From Bacteroidales bacterium (GTDB taxonomy: Bacteria; Bacteroidota; Bacteroidia; Bacteroidales; UBA932): a stretch of DNA of 64,000 bases. Below the pieces are notes generated by a model. It saw only the letters and a program-made list of their open reading frames with translations. It ran no database searches and was not told the origin of the DNA. The position numbers and the translations under genes were made by a program. The stretch lies in the NCBI GenBank assembly GCA_017619675.1, contig JAFZRX010000007.1, positions 62,001 to 126,000 on the forward strand. The letters are read 5' to 3'. Positions 8,764 through 16,651 of the stretch are shown piece after piece (position 1 is the stretch's first letter; each line of letters begins with the position of its first letter).

Positions 8764-9452
8764 CTGTTATTGTTGTTATTCTTCTTGTTATTGTTCCTGC
8801 GGGAATTCTGACGGTTCCTGTTCTTTTTCTGTACCGCCTGGCCCACGTTGATTCCCATTCCCGGACGGGAATATGACACATCGGACGCTATCTTTGAGAG
8901 GGTCAGGTCCTGAGGCACGCGGATGCGGTACTCAGACATCCTCTCGATGTCCTTGAAGATGGTCTCGTCCGCCACGCTGTCCTTGTTCCAGATAAGGTAC
9001 TGCTGGCGCATGTATATGGCCAGGGAGCGGATCATGGCGGTCTTCACCTCTCCGTCCTCCTCTCCCGCTATGAGGTCTATGATGCTTTCTATGTTCCTTC
9101 CGTAATGGGTTGCCCTGATGGGCTTGTCCTTGAGGGGGATTGGCACCGGCTTGGCCTGAAGGACCTCAGGCTTGGGGGCGGGATACGGGGAATCTACGTC
9201 CAGGTCCAGCCCGGCTATCAGGTACAGGTGGTCCCAGAGCTTGTGCTCGTAATCTTCCTGCTGACGCACCTGCGGGTTGAGCATTTCCATCACCTTGATC
9301 ACGGCGCGTGCCTGCTCTGTACGCTTGTCACGATCCTCGATTTCCCTAAGCAATTCCACCATACTCAGCACGTTACGGCCGTATTCCGGCATCTGCAGCT
9401 TCTCTCTCTCAGTATTATAATACAGCTTCACGGAGTTTTCTTTCCCTTCCAT
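8760..9452 (-). CDS. DUF4290 family protein
   Basis: 230 residues. The family is confined to Bacteroidota and normally sits near ftsK or murA; its function is unknown. The globular part (about 1-205) includes MPEYGRNVLSMVELLREIEDRDKRT (positions 20-44) and a second similar motif ATHYGRNIESIIDLI, suggesting an internal duplication. The last 25 residues are Asn/Arg/Lys-rich and probably disordered, possibly binding nucleic acid. First gene of the operon; its stop overlaps the ftsK start by 4 nt. Confidence 0.85.
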   Translation of the reverse strand: MEGKENSVKLYYNTEREKLQMPEYGRNVLSMVELLREIEDRDKRTEQARAVIKVMEMLNPQVRQQEDYEHKLWDHLYLIAGLDLDVDSPYPAPKPEVLQAKPVPIPLKDKPIRATHYGRNIESIIDLIAGEEDGEVKTAMIRSLAIYMRQQYLIWNKDSVADETIFKDIERMSEYRIRVPQDLTLSKIASDVSYSRPGMGINVGQAVQKKNRNRQNSRRNNNKKNNNNNR

Positions 9453-9476
9453 CGTTAAGTAATCGTTTTATTCACA

Positions 9477-9484
9477 CAAATATA
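9477..9484 (-). promoter_or_regulatory. DUF4290-ftsK operon -7 box
   Basis: Minus-strand TATATTTG, perfect -7 consensus, 24 nt before the DUF4290 ATG. It lies 12 bp from the inverted -7 box of the DUF362 gene. Confidence 0.6.
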
Positions 9485-9496
9485 GCATTTTTCACT

Positions 9497-9504
9497 TATA
9501 TTTG
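9497..9504 (+). promoter_or_regulatory. DUF362 gene -7 box
   Basis: TATATTTG, perfect consensus, only 4 nt before the ATG at 9509, so transcription should start at or next to the ATG (leaderless). No convincing -33 TTG. Confidence 0.6.
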
Positions 9505-9508
9505 TTTT

Positions 9509-10639
9509 ATGGAAAAGTCTAAAGTTTATTTCTCGGATTTCCGTACGCCGGCATACGGAGACGGAATCCCAACCAAGCTCAAGAAGCTTATAAAGCGTGC
9601 AGGAATAGGTCAGATAGACATGGACGGCAGGTTCGTGGCCATCAAGATGCACTTTGGGGAACTGGGCAACATCAGTTTCCTCAGGCCCAATTTCGCCAAG
9701 GTGGTGGCGGACGTCGTCAAGGAACTGGGCGGCAAGCCTTTCCTTACTGACTGCAACACAATGTATCCCGGTTTCAGGAAAAACGCCCTGGAGCATCTTT
9801 ACTGCGCCTGGGAGAACGGTTTCAGCCCGCTGAGCACCGGATGCCCTATCATAATCGCGGACGGTCTCAAGGGCACTGACGACATTGAAGTCCCCGTAAA
9901 GGGCGGCGAATATGTCAAGAACGCCAAGATCGGACGCGCCATCATGGACGCGGACGTATTCATATCCCTCACCCATTTCAAGGGACACGAGCTCACCGGC
10001 TTCGGAGGCACCATCAAGAACATTGGCATGGGATGCGGCTCCCGCGCCGGCAAGACCGAGCAGCACAGCAGCGGCAAGCCGGAGATTGACCCTGACCGCT
10101 GCCGCGGATGCCGCCGCTGCCAGAGGGAATGCGCCAACGGAGGCCTGGAATTCGACGCCGCCTCCCGCAAGATGACCGTAAACTACCAGAACTGCGTAGG
10201 CTGCGGCCGATGCCTGGGCGCCTGCAATTTCGATGCGATAGAGTTCAGCCAGGGCAACGCCCCGCAGCTCCTCAACCGCCGCATGGCGGAATACGCCAAG
10301 GCCGTCGTGGACGGAAGGCCGCAGTTCCACGTATCGCTCATAGTGGACGTCTCCCCCAACTGCGACTGCCACTCGGAGAACGACGCACCCATCCTCCCGG
10401 ACATAGGGATGTTCGCCTCCTTCGATCCCGTGGCCCTGGACCAGGCCTGCGTGGACGCATGCCAGGCCTGCGAGCCACTGCCTAACAGCCAATTGGGAGA
10501 CAACATCAGATCAGCGCACTTCCACGACCATCACGACCATTTCCGCAACTCCCGTCCGGAAACCGAATGGGAGTCCTGTCTGGAACATTCAGAAAAGATC
10601 GGCCTTGGGAGCCGATCTTACGAACTGATCAAAATCTAG
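9509..10639 (+). CDS. DUF362 protein with two 4Fe-4S clusters
   Basis: 376 residues. The N-terminal DUF362 domain (about 1-190) contains KMHFGELGN, LTHFKGHELTGFGGTIKNIGMGC and SRAGKTEQHS. A ferredoxin-like insert follows with two CxxCxxCxxxC sets: Cys198/201/204/208 and Cys229/232/235/239. The DUF362 family is found in many anaerobes and has no established reaction; an electron-transfer or metal-linked role is inference. The C-terminus is His-rich. The last 50 nt of the gene hold a perfect inverted repeat that probably terminates convergent tdk. The ATG is very close to the -7 box. Confidence 0.85.
   Translation: MEKSKVYFSDFRTPAYGDGIPTKLKKLIKRAGIGQIDMDGRFVAIKMHFGELGNISFLRPNFAKVVADVVKELGGKPFLTDCNTMYPGFRKNALEHLYCAWENGFSPLSTGCPIIIADGLKGTDDIEVPVKGGEYVKNAKIGRAIMDADVFISLTHFKGHELTGFGGTIKNIGMGCGSRAGKTEQHSSGKPEIDPDRCRGCRRCQRECANGGLEFDAASRKMTVNYQNCVGCGRCLGACNFDAIEFSQGNAPQLLNRRMAEYAKAVVDGRPQFHVSLIVDVSPNCDCHSENDAPILPDIGMFASFDPVALDQACVDACQACEPLPNSQLGDNIRSAHFHDHHDHFRNSRPETEWESCLEHSEKIGLGSRSYELIKI
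10591..10619 (-). terminator. Intrinsic terminator of tdk, inside the DUF362 coding sequence
   Basis: Perfect 9-bp inverted repeat AAGATCGGC (10595-10603) and GCCGATCTT (10611-10619) with a 7-nt loop. Read on the minus strand it is followed by a short T-run, and it sits 24 nt past the tdk stop. On the plus strand there is no T-run. Confidence 0.6.
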
Positions 10640-10642
10640 GAA

Positions 10643-11227
10643 TTACCTGCTGGCTTCCTTCTCTGCTGCGGTTGCTTTGTTGAAGCAGTCGCGGCAGAGT
10701 GGTTCATAGATGTCCTTCTCGCCAAGTACTACCAGGTTCTGGTCCTTGACAAGACGGTGTGAATGATTTGCCAGGTTGCCGCATTTCACGCAGATGGCGT
10801 GAACCTTCTGCACTTCTTCCGCTATGGCCATGATTGCGGGCATGGGGCCGAAAGGATTGCCCAGATAATCCATGTCAAGGCCTGCCACTATCACGCGTAC
10901 TCCCCTGTTGGCAAGGGTCTGGACCACCTTTACCAGGGTGTCGTCAAAAAACTGGGCCTCGTCTATTCCCACAACGCGGACATCGGAGTCCATGAGGAAT
11001 ATTTCTGTGGGGCTGTTAACCGGGATTGAAGGGATTGACTTGAGGTCATGGGATACAATGTTCTCCTCTGAATAGCGCACGTCCACCTTTGGCTTGAAGA
11101 TGGCTATCTTCTGGCCGGCGAACTGGGCGCGGCGCAGACGCCTTATCAGTTCCTCAGTCTTACCTGAAAACATTGAACCGCAAATAACTTCTACTGAACC
11201 GGATTTTTTTAAATTTTCTGAAAACAT
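10643..11227 (-). CDS. tdk: Thymidine kinase
   Basis: 194 residues, type II TK: phosphorylates thymidine with ATP for nucleotide salvage. P-loop [10 protein letters not shown] (17-26), Walker-B-like [12 protein letters not shown], and a zinc lasso with Cys pairs CVKCGN and CRDC near the C-terminus. Family-typical length. It is transcribed alone from a promoter that lies back to back with that of the gene at 11275, and ends 3 nt from the convergent DUF362 stop. Confidence 0.96.
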   Translation of the reverse strand: MFSENLKKSGSVEVICGSMFSGKTEELIRRLRRAQFAGQKIAIFKPKVDVRYSEENIVSHDLKSIPSIPVNSPTEIFLMDSDVRVVGIDEAQFFDDTLVKVVQTLANRGVRVIVAGLDMDYLGNPFGPMPAIMAIAEEVQKVHAICVKCGNLANHSHRLVKDQNLVVLGEKDIYEPLCRDCFNKATAAEKEASR

Positions 11228-11236
11228 TTGTTTACT

Positions 11237-11269
11237 TTTGTGATAGGCTATACAAAGATAATAAATTTG
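11237..11269 (+). promoter_or_regulatory. Promoter of the Pro/Glu-rich protein-rsmI operon
   Basis: TTTG (11237-11240), 21 nt, TAAATTTG (11262-11269): both boxes match. The ATG at 11275 follows the -7 box by 5 nt, predicting a leaderless transcript. The whole promoter overlaps the tdk promoter and leader. Confidence 0.65.
11253..11260 (-). promoter_or_regulatory. tdk -7 box
   Basis: Minus-strand TATCTTTG, perfect consensus, 25 nt upstream of the tdk ATG. Only 1 bp separates it from the opposing -7 box at 11262-11269. Confidence 0.6.
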
Positions 11270-11274
11270 ACGTT

Positions 11275-11856
11275 ATGGAAAGGACAGCGGAGATTATTTT
11301 ATCTGAAATAAAGGAGTGCCTCAAGGCTATTTCTGACAAACTCTCGGAGCTGGAAGCCCTGCAGGCCGTGCCTGAGGAGCCGGTACCCGCAGAGGAGCCC
11401 GTTCCTGAACCGGAACCAGTTCCCGCGGAGCCTGTAGACCTGGACATAGACATTCCGGTAGAGTTCGTCCCCGAACCTCCAAAGGAAGAGCCCGTCCCAG
11501 CGGAAGCGCCCGCTCCTGCAGTGGAAGAAGCCCCCGCTCCGGAAGAGGAGGAAGACCTGCCCAAGAGTCCGGCGGTGCTGGACGTAGTTACGCGCACCCG
11601 CGCTTGGGAAATTGACATGCCAGGGTCCCCTGTGGCCAACATCCTCAGCGCCATCTCCCTCAACGACCGCCTCCTTTTCATCAACACGCTGTTCAAGAAG
11701 GACCCGTCCCTTTTCCAGGAAGCCATCAGGGACCTGAACGCGATGGACAACCTGCAGCAGGCCCTGGATTACATAGCCGGGAATTATGCGGACTGGAATC
11801 TGGAGTCCGACACCGTATACCGTTTCATGATGGCCGTAAGGCGCAAGCTGAACTAG
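11275..11856 (+). CDS. Conserved hypothetical protein with Pro/Glu/Ala-rich linker
   Basis: 193 residues, no signal peptide. Three parts can be seen: an N-terminal amphipathic helix (1-30, TAEIILSEIKECLKAISDKL); an acidic Pro/Glu/Ala-rich linker (31-105); and a C-terminal helical domain (about 115-193) with SLNDRLLFINTLFKKDPSLF and LQQALDYIAGNYADW. The C-terminal pattern recurs in uncharacterised Bacteroidales proteins as far as I recall. The layout suggests an oligomerising helix tethered to a binding domain, but no function is known. First gene before rsmI, with a 1-nt gap. Confidence 0.75.
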   Translation: MERTAEIILSEIKECLKAISDKLSELEALQAVPEEPVPAEEPVPEPEPVPAEPVDLDIDIPVEFVPEPPKEEPVPAEAPAPAVEEAPAPEEEEDLPKSPAVLDVVTRTRAWEIDMPGSPVANILSAISLNDRLLFINTLFKKDPSLFQEAIRDLNAMDNLQQALDYIAGNYADWNLESDTVYRFMMAVRRKLN

Positions 11857-11857
11857 G

Positions 11858-12586
11858 ATGCCGGGGAAACTTTTCATAGTGCCCACACCGGTGGGAAATC
11901 TGGGAGACATGACCTTCAGGGCCGTGGAGGTGCTCAAGGGCGCGGACCTGGTCCTTGCGGAGGACACGCGCACCAGTTCCGTCCTGCTCAAGCACTATGA
12001 CATCCACGTCCCCCTGCAGTCCCACCACAAGTTCAACGAGCACCAGACGGTGGACATCATCAAGGAGAAGATCCTTGCGGGAGCCAACGTGGCGCTGATA
12101 AGCGATGCCGGCACCCCGGGAATTTCCGACCCGGGATTCCTCCTCGCGCGCACCTGCGCGGCGGAGGGAATCACGGTGGAAACCCTTCCGGGCGCCACGG
12201 CGTGCATCCCCGCGCTGGTATCGTCGGGCCTCCCCTGCGACCGCTTCTGCTTCGAGGGATTCCTCCCTCAGAAGAAAGGGCGCCGCACCCTGCTGGAGCA
12301 GCTTTCGGAGGAAAGCCGCACCATGGTTTTCTACGAATCGCCTTACAGGCTGGTCAAGACCCTGGACCAGCTGGCGGAACACTTCGGCCCGGAGAGGGAA
12401 TGCTCCGTGGCACGGGAGATATCAAAGGTTCACGAGGAGCACGTCAGAGGCACCCTTGCGGAGGTTTCGGCGTGGTTCCACGCCCACGAGCCCAAGGGTG
12501 AGATAGTCATTGTAGTTGCGGGAAAGAGCAATAAGAAACAACGAGGCCGGGAGATTGAGGAGAGAGACAATGAACTCGACATTTAA
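11858..12586 (+). CDS. rsmI: 16S rRNA (cytidine(1402)-2'-O)-methyltransferase
   Basis: 242 residues. SAM-dependent methylation of the ribose of C1402 in 16S rRNA at the ribosomal P site. TP methylase fold motifs: FIVPTPVGNLGDMTFRAVEVL at the N-terminus (shown by its first 20 residues' pattern), LAEDTRTSS, SDAGTPGISDPG, LPGATACIPALV and FEGFLPQKKGRR. Slightly longer than the minimum because of a basic tail. It overlaps the next gene by 17 nt. Confidence 0.95.
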   Translation: MPGKLFIVPTPVGNLGDMTFRAVEVLKGADLVLAEDTRTSSVLLKHYDIHVPLQSHHKFNEHQTVDIIKEKILAGANVALISDAGTPGISDPGFLLARTCAAEGITVETLPGATACIPALVSSGLPCDRFCFEGFLPQKKGRRTLLEQLSEESRTMVFYESPYRLVKTLDQLAEHFGPERECSVAREISKVHEEHVRGTLAEVSAWFHAHEPKGEIVIVVAGKSNKKQRGREIEERDNELDI

Positions 12587-13133
12587 GACCGGGGCCATCG
12601 CCCTGGCATTTCTGATCATCGGTTATCAGGTGGCGCTGTTCGTGCACAAGGCTTCGGCAGAAGCCATTGCGCCCGCGCCGCCGCAGCAGCAGCGCAAGGT
12701 GGAAAGTTTCCCCTTCGACCCCAACACCGTCAGCCTTCAGGACCTTCAGAGGCTGGGTTTCAGCGAGAAACAGGCAGCCAGCATCGTCAATTACCGCGAG
12801 AAAGGAGGGCGCTTCCACCGTCCCGCGGACTTCGCCAAATCCTTTGTGGTGGCGGATTCCGTATTCAGGCGGCTCGAGCCGTACATACGCATCCCGCAGA
12901 TTGACATAAACGCGGCGGACTCCGCCGCATTTGACAATCTGCCCGGGATCGGCCCGTACTACGCCGCAAAGATGGTGGAATACCGCGACCAGATAGAGGG
13001 CTATTCCCATCCAAATCAGTTGCTGGACATATGGAATTTCGGTCAGGAACGCCTGGACGGGCTCATAGACCTTATTACGATAGGAGAATACCACCCCCGG
13101 GAATACGGGGAGGCTAGTTCAGTATCTGAATGA
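12570..13133 (+). CDS. Helix-hairpin-helix (ComEA-like) protein
   Basis: 187 residues from the ATG at 12570; an earlier in-frame start at 12516 would overlap rsmI by 71 nt and precede the membrane segment by a charged stretch, so it is less likely. One N-terminal membrane anchor (GAIALAFLIIGYQVALFV) is followed by two HhH units: FDPNTVSLQDLQRLGF...KGGRF and IDINAADSAAFDNLPGIGP...EGY. The second is the classic ComEA-type DNA-binding motif. It could be a periplasmic DNA receptor. The 3' end overlaps the convergent lipoprotein gene by 20 nt. Confidence 0.85.
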   Translation: MNSTFKTGAIALAFLIIGYQVALFVHKASAEAIAPAPPQQQRKVESFPFDPNTVSLQDLQRLGFSEKQAASIVNYREKGGRFHRPADFAKSFVVADSVFRRLEPYIRIPQIDINAADSAAFDNLPGIGPYYAAKMVEYRDQIEGYSHPNQLLDIWNFGQERLDGLIDLITIGEYHPREYGEASSVSE

Positions 13134-13527
13134 CAACCGCCAGCTTGTTGGACTGGTTCCACAGCCAAATCTTGCCGGACTCAATCTTGGCAACCTCAAA
13201 ACTGAGGTTGTTGAGGGTGTGGTTATAGTCATCACCGGTCCAGGTTATGCTGCCGGTCACCTGCTCGTCCTTGCCGCCGGGAATCTTGGAAAGGGTTACC
13301 ACAAAGTAGTCCGACATGTTGTCCGTGCTCACGCGGAACTCCCTGCGGGCGTCGTTGTAGCCGAGCTGGCAGGTGGAGGGATCGTACTCGAAGGCCTTCA
13401 CCTTGTTGACAGTCAGGGATATGACGTCGGACTCGACGAAGTCCCTGTCGTATCCATGCCTTGGCCCGCAGCAACTCAGCGTCAGAGCCGCAGCTATGCA
13501 CAGGAATATGTTCAGCGCGCGTCTCAT
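13114..13527 (-). CDS. Small hypothetical lipoprotein coupled to M6 protease
   Basis: 137 residues. Signal peptide with lipobox around ALTLSC(C), then a beta-rich domain with no family I recognise. Its ATG overlaps the stop of the upstream M6 protease gene (ATGA), so the two are translationally coupled and made in matching amounts. That arrangement would suit a partner, inhibitor or anchor of the protease, but nothing in the sequence proves it. Confidence 0.7.
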   Translation of the reverse strand: MRRALNIFLCIAAALTLSCCGPRHGYDRDFVESDVISLTVNKVKAFEYDPSTCQLGYNDARREFRVSTDNMSDYFVVTLSKIPGGKDEQVTGSITWTGDDYNHTLNNLSFEVAKIESGKIWLWNQSNKLAVVIQILN

Positions 13528-15599
13528 TTGTAAGTTGTCTGTTTGGTTATTATGTCCCTGGAGCCGTCCTCATAGTTGACTTCCGCCTTAAGGAGACCTC
13601 CCTTGCGCATGTGGTAATAGCCGTCGGGGCCCACCTGGATGGGCGTACCGTCCAGTGTCCATCTCACTGATGTGGCACCGGGTACGTTGTATACCCTGAG
13701 CGGCAGGAGCGATTCCGCAGTGAAGTAACCCAGTATGGTCCTGTAAGTATCGTTAAGATAGATGTACGGCATTCCGTTGTACGCCTTTGTGGTGAAGGAG
13801 GAAGAGACGGAGGAATCCACCTCCGGATCCACGTCATAGGAAAGCGAGAAGGAATACTGGGTGCGGGGCTGCAGATTCTCGAAGGTGAATGCGTACTTGC
13901 CGCTTTCATACGGCTGCACCGTATAGGTCAGCGTCTCATCCGGAGTATTGAGGACAAGCTGGGCCGGAGAATCCTTGAAGGCGTCCAGGTCCGTATGCCA
14001 GTTAAGGATGAAGGCGTCCTGGTGTACAGCCTGGGTATCCAGCACTATAGGACCGGCAACGGTGAATGTCACCGATGTCCCGGACTTCTTGATGTTGAGC
14101 AGGGACAGCGGCGAGGCCTGCCCGTCCCTGAAGCGGAACGGCTGGATGGATTTGGCGGAGAACTCTTCCAGATTCAGGTAAGGATAGAATATCTCCGATA
14201 TCGTGGTTGCAAACGGATACGCTTCCAGAAGGTCCGCACACTGGAACAGCGGATTGCAGTTGACCTCATTCAGGATCCAGCGCCGGGAGGCCGTCAGGTT
14301 GCGGTCCTGAATCTGGGAATAGCCGGCGTCATTCTCCGAGCGGTCAACGTGGTAGATGAGCAGTCCGCTTCCGGAAAGGCCGTCCAGGTTGCCCATATAC
14401 TGGTCCCAACCGCTTGCGGCGCGGCATTCGAAAAGGAAGTATTCGCCCGGCTTGTCGGTGTCCATGCGCAGATAGCGCTTCTCCTCCGACAGGGGCTTAA
14501 GAACATAATCCCCTATCGCCAGCATTTCCGGCTCTATTATGCCCAGCTGGTCAAGTTCCACGGCGTTCAGGCATGGCGGCGTGTCGGTATTGTTGTTATA
14601 GCAGCCTCCGTCCATGATGGACGTGGTGTGCCACAGGCCCTCCGCGGTACCGCCGCTCTGCTCGTAATCCGTATCGTACATGTCCTGAAGGCCAAGTTCG
14701 TGGCCGAACTCGTGGCAGAACATCCCTATGCCGGTAAAGATGAGCCTTCCGGTGTTCTCGCTGACAATCATCTCGGAAGAGCAGGCGTAACTGTAGAAAT
14801 TCTTCTCCTGGGTCCTGATCGTGGTGGTCATCCTGTGCGGCCAAATATGGTCATCGTCCGCGCCTCCGTCCCCCGGATTGCCTCCGGCGTAGAACATATA
14901 CAGGAAATCGTACTGGGAGAAGTCCACGTCAGGGTCCAGTTCATTCACGGTCTCCTGCACGGCTTCCTCAGGCCTCCTGTCAAGGCCGTCGTCATCGTCT
15001 TCTCCGTAATAGGCGTATCCCTTGGAGACCGTCACTATTCCCGCGACGTCAAAGGCAAACTGGTATTTGCCCTCCAACTGGTCCTGATAATAGCCCATGG
15101 CCCTGTTCAGGAGGGTCTCGAAATCCGAACGCTGCTTTGTGAAATCCAGGTCCTGGAACTGCACCAGCAGCACCAGCACCTTCTTAATCTGGTCCTCTTC
15201 ATGCTCCTCTTCATCGGCGCGCATGACAGACTTGGCGCGCATCACCATGCGCTGCCTGTTTGCGCGCCCCGCCCTTGTAACCACGCTCATGGGCACCGAG
15301 CGGCTCTTCAGGAGCACGTCGTCTGGAACCTGCCTTCCGGCAATGTATTCCGTGGCCTCCAATTTCCCGGAAGCGCCTACCATACCATATTTATAGAAGC
15401 CGTCAGGGCCCAGCTTGAGAGCCGCCCCGTCTTCTTCCATGCGTATTAAATGGGAAAATTCGTCACCTGTAATCCTGACCCTGAGGACAGAGCCGTCCGG
15501 CTGTGCAAGGCGCAGCACTCCCCGCTTTGCGGGGCTGGCGCTCAGCGCCGTGCATATGCACAGAAGTGCAATTGCTGTCAGGACCGGTTTAAATTTCAT
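13524..15599 (-). CDS. Secreted M6-family (InhA-like) metalloprotease
   Basis: About 691 residues from the Met at 15599, where a signal peptide (TAIALLCICTALSASP) begins; an upstream start at 15650 lies before the promoter and is rejected. The zinc motif CHEFGHELGLQDMYD (around 295-305) gives HExxHxxGxxD with a downstream Met-turn-like TSIMDGGC. N-terminal propeptide-like region, central catalytic domain, then a beta domain and a fibronectin-III-like module (FTFENLQPRTQYSFSLSY). Probably cleaves proteins outside the cell or at its surface. No T9SS sorting tail is evident. First gene of a two-gene operon. Confidence 0.9.
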   Translation of the reverse strand: MKFKPVLTAIALLCICTALSASPAKRGVLRLAQPDGSVLRVRITGDEFSHLIRMEEDGAALKLGPDGFYKYGMVGASGKLEATEYIAGRQVPDDVLLKSRSVPMSVVTRAGRANRQRMVMRAKSVMRADEEEHEEDQIKKVLVLLVQFQDLDFTKQRSDFETLLNRAMGYYQDQLEGKYQFAFDVAGIVTVSKGYAYYGEDDDDGLDRRPEEAVQETVNELDPDVDFSQYDFLYMFYAGGNPGDGGADDDHIWPHRMTTTIRTQEKNFYSYACSSEMIVSENTGRLIFTGIGMFCHEFGHELGLQDMYDTDYEQSGGTAEGLWHTTSIMDGGCYNNNTDTPPCLNAVELDQLGIIEPEMLAIGDYVLKPLSEEKRYLRMDTDKPGEYFLFECRAASGWDQYMGNLDGLSGSGLLIYHVDRSENDAGYSQIQDRNLTASRRWILNEVNCNPLFQCADLLEAYPFATTISEIFYPYLNLEEFSAKSIQPFRFRDGQASPLSLLNIKKSGTSVTFTVAGPIVLDTQAVHQDAFILNWHTDLDAFKDSPAQLVLNTPDETLTYTVQPYESGKYAFTFENLQPRTQYSFSLSYDVDPEVDSSVSSSFTTKAYNGMPYIYLNDTYRTILGYFTAESLLPLRVYNVPGATSVRWTLDGTPIQVGPDGYYHMRKGGLLKAEVNYEDGSRDIITKQTTYK

Positions 15600-15620
15600 T
15601 TCCACGTAAGTTTTTCTATA

Positions 15621-15650
15621 CGAAAATAGCAATAATCGTACAAAAAGCAA
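15621..15650 (-). promoter_or_regulatory. M6 protease promoter
   Basis: Minus strand: TTG at 15648-15650, 19 nt, then TATTTTCG (15621-15628), one mismatch from TAnnTTTG; ATG 21 nt further. The -33 box overlaps the terminator of the H1-like gene. Confidence 0.5.
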
Positions 15651-15681
15651 AAGGCCGGAACCATCACGGCTGCCGACCTTT
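15641..15681 (-). terminator. Terminator of the histone-H1-like gene
   Basis: Minus strand: AAAGG (15677-15681) pairs with CCTTT (15650-15654), extended by inner CGG/CCG pairing with a wobble, then a T-rich tail (15641-15648). It lies about 75 nt past the stop. Confidence 0.6.
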
Positions 15682-15756
15682 AGACGTGTACTAAAACCTA
15701 AACCTACACTAATGATGCAGACGGTTTTAGAAACGTTGCATAACTGTCTAAAAAAA

Positions 15757-15933
15757 TTACTTCTTAGCTTCCTCTACAGATACTTTGCGGAATTCCTTAA
15801 GATCTTTCATGAGGGCAAGAGCAGCCTTGCGGGCGCGTGCGCCAGCAGCCTTGTTTCCTTTAACTACCTGAGCCTCAGCGTTTACCTCGAAAGCTGCGAT
15901 CTCTTCTTTGATTTGAGCTACAAGTTTTTTCAT
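15757..15933 (-). CDS. Histone H1-like DNA-binding mini-protein
   Basis: 58 residues. It begins MKKLVAQIKEEIAAFEV, the middle reads KGNKAAGARARKAALALMKDL and it ends EFRKVSVEEAKK. This is the small Bacteroidota relative of chlamydial Hc1 (Hc1 family): helical, Lys/Ala/Arg-rich, with the GNKAAGARARKA core. Likely a nucleoid-associated protein. It has its own terminator. The region upstream (15934-16028) is AT-rich and has an ATAATTTG box only 4 nt before the ATG, a poor promoter match. Confidence 0.88.
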   Translation of the reverse strand: MKKLVAQIKEEIAAFEVNAEAQVVKGNKAAGARARKAALALMKDLKEFRKVSVEEAKK

Positions 15934-16028
15934 AAAACAAATTATTTAATGGTTTTTGATAGTTTTCTAATCCAACTTGCAATATATGAAATCGTTACAG
16001 AAAAAACAACAGGATTTTGCGAAAAAAC

Positions 16029-16649
16029 CTAAATATTTGCTTTTCCAGGCCTAATATTCAGCGTATTCATGGCAAAGTCGGCTCCAACGGTGCAATATTC
16101 CCTCACTCCCTGCAGCACTTTGGACGCCAATTCAGGTATCTGAGCGAGCTCAGATTCAGAAAGCTGTCCAAGGACATAGTCTATCTGGCCGCCTTGTTCG
16201 AAGTCTTTTCCTATGCCCAGACGCACTCTGGCGTATTCCTTGGTTTCCAGCATGAACTCGATATGCTCAAGGCCGTTGTGACCGCCGGCGCTGCCGCCCT
16301 TGCGGAGGCGTATGGTCCCCCATGGGAGATTGAAATCGTCACAGATGATTATCAGGTTTGCAAGGGGAATCTTGAGCTTGCGCTGCCAGTACCTCACGGC
16401 GTTGCCGCTCAGGTTCATGTATGTGGAAGGCTTCAGCAGATGGATCCTGCGGCCCTTGTATGTCATCAGGGCCGTGGAGCCGTATCTACCGGGAGAAAAA
16501 ACGATACCGGACTCCTGTGCCCAGGAATCCAGTATCATAAAGCCCATGTTGTGCCTTGTAAGGGCATACTCCGGCCCAATGTTTCCGAGACCTACAACAA
16601 GATAGTTTACAGAGTCTCCATCGGGATTATTCCGGCGCCCGAACCACAT
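16029..16649 (-). CDS. pth: Peptidyl-tRNA hydrolase
   Basis: 206 residues. Releases tRNA from peptidyl-tRNA dropped by ribosomes. Motifs: VVGLGNIGPEYALTRHNMGF with the catalytic His, KPSTYMNLSGNAV, ICDDFNLPWGTIRLRKGGSAGGHNGL, and RVRLGIGK. The N-terminus carries about 14 extra residues before the core; an internal start is not excluded. Two nt downstream of rplY, so in one operon with it, as in many bacteria. Confidence 0.95.
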   Translation of the reverse strand: MWFGRRNNPDGDSVNYLVVGLGNIGPEYALTRHNMGFMILDSWAQESGIVFSPGRYGSTALMTYKGRRIHLLKPSTYMNLSGNAVRYWQRKLKIPLANLIIICDDFNLPWGTIRLRKGGSAGGHNGLEHIEFMLETKEYARVRLGIGKDFEQGGQIDYVLGQLSESELAQIPELASKVLQGVREYCTVGADFAMNTLNIRPGKANI

Positions 16650-16651
16650 GA

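Noticed and set aside
9455..10492. 345-residue minus-strand ORF opposite the DUF362 gene
   Set aside because: Shadow; the plus strand encodes intact Cys clusters and DUF362 motifs.
2818..13133. Natural competence operon
   Set aside because: Only a short ComEC and a ComEA-like HhH protein, 9 kb apart and not co-transcribed; not enough to claim a system.
13995..15449. 484-residue plus-strand ORF opposite the M6 protease
   Set aside because: Long antisense opening caused by codon bias; no domain or start signal.
13524..15599. Type IX secretion substrate
   Set aside because: No C-terminal sorting domain could be recognised on the M6 protease.
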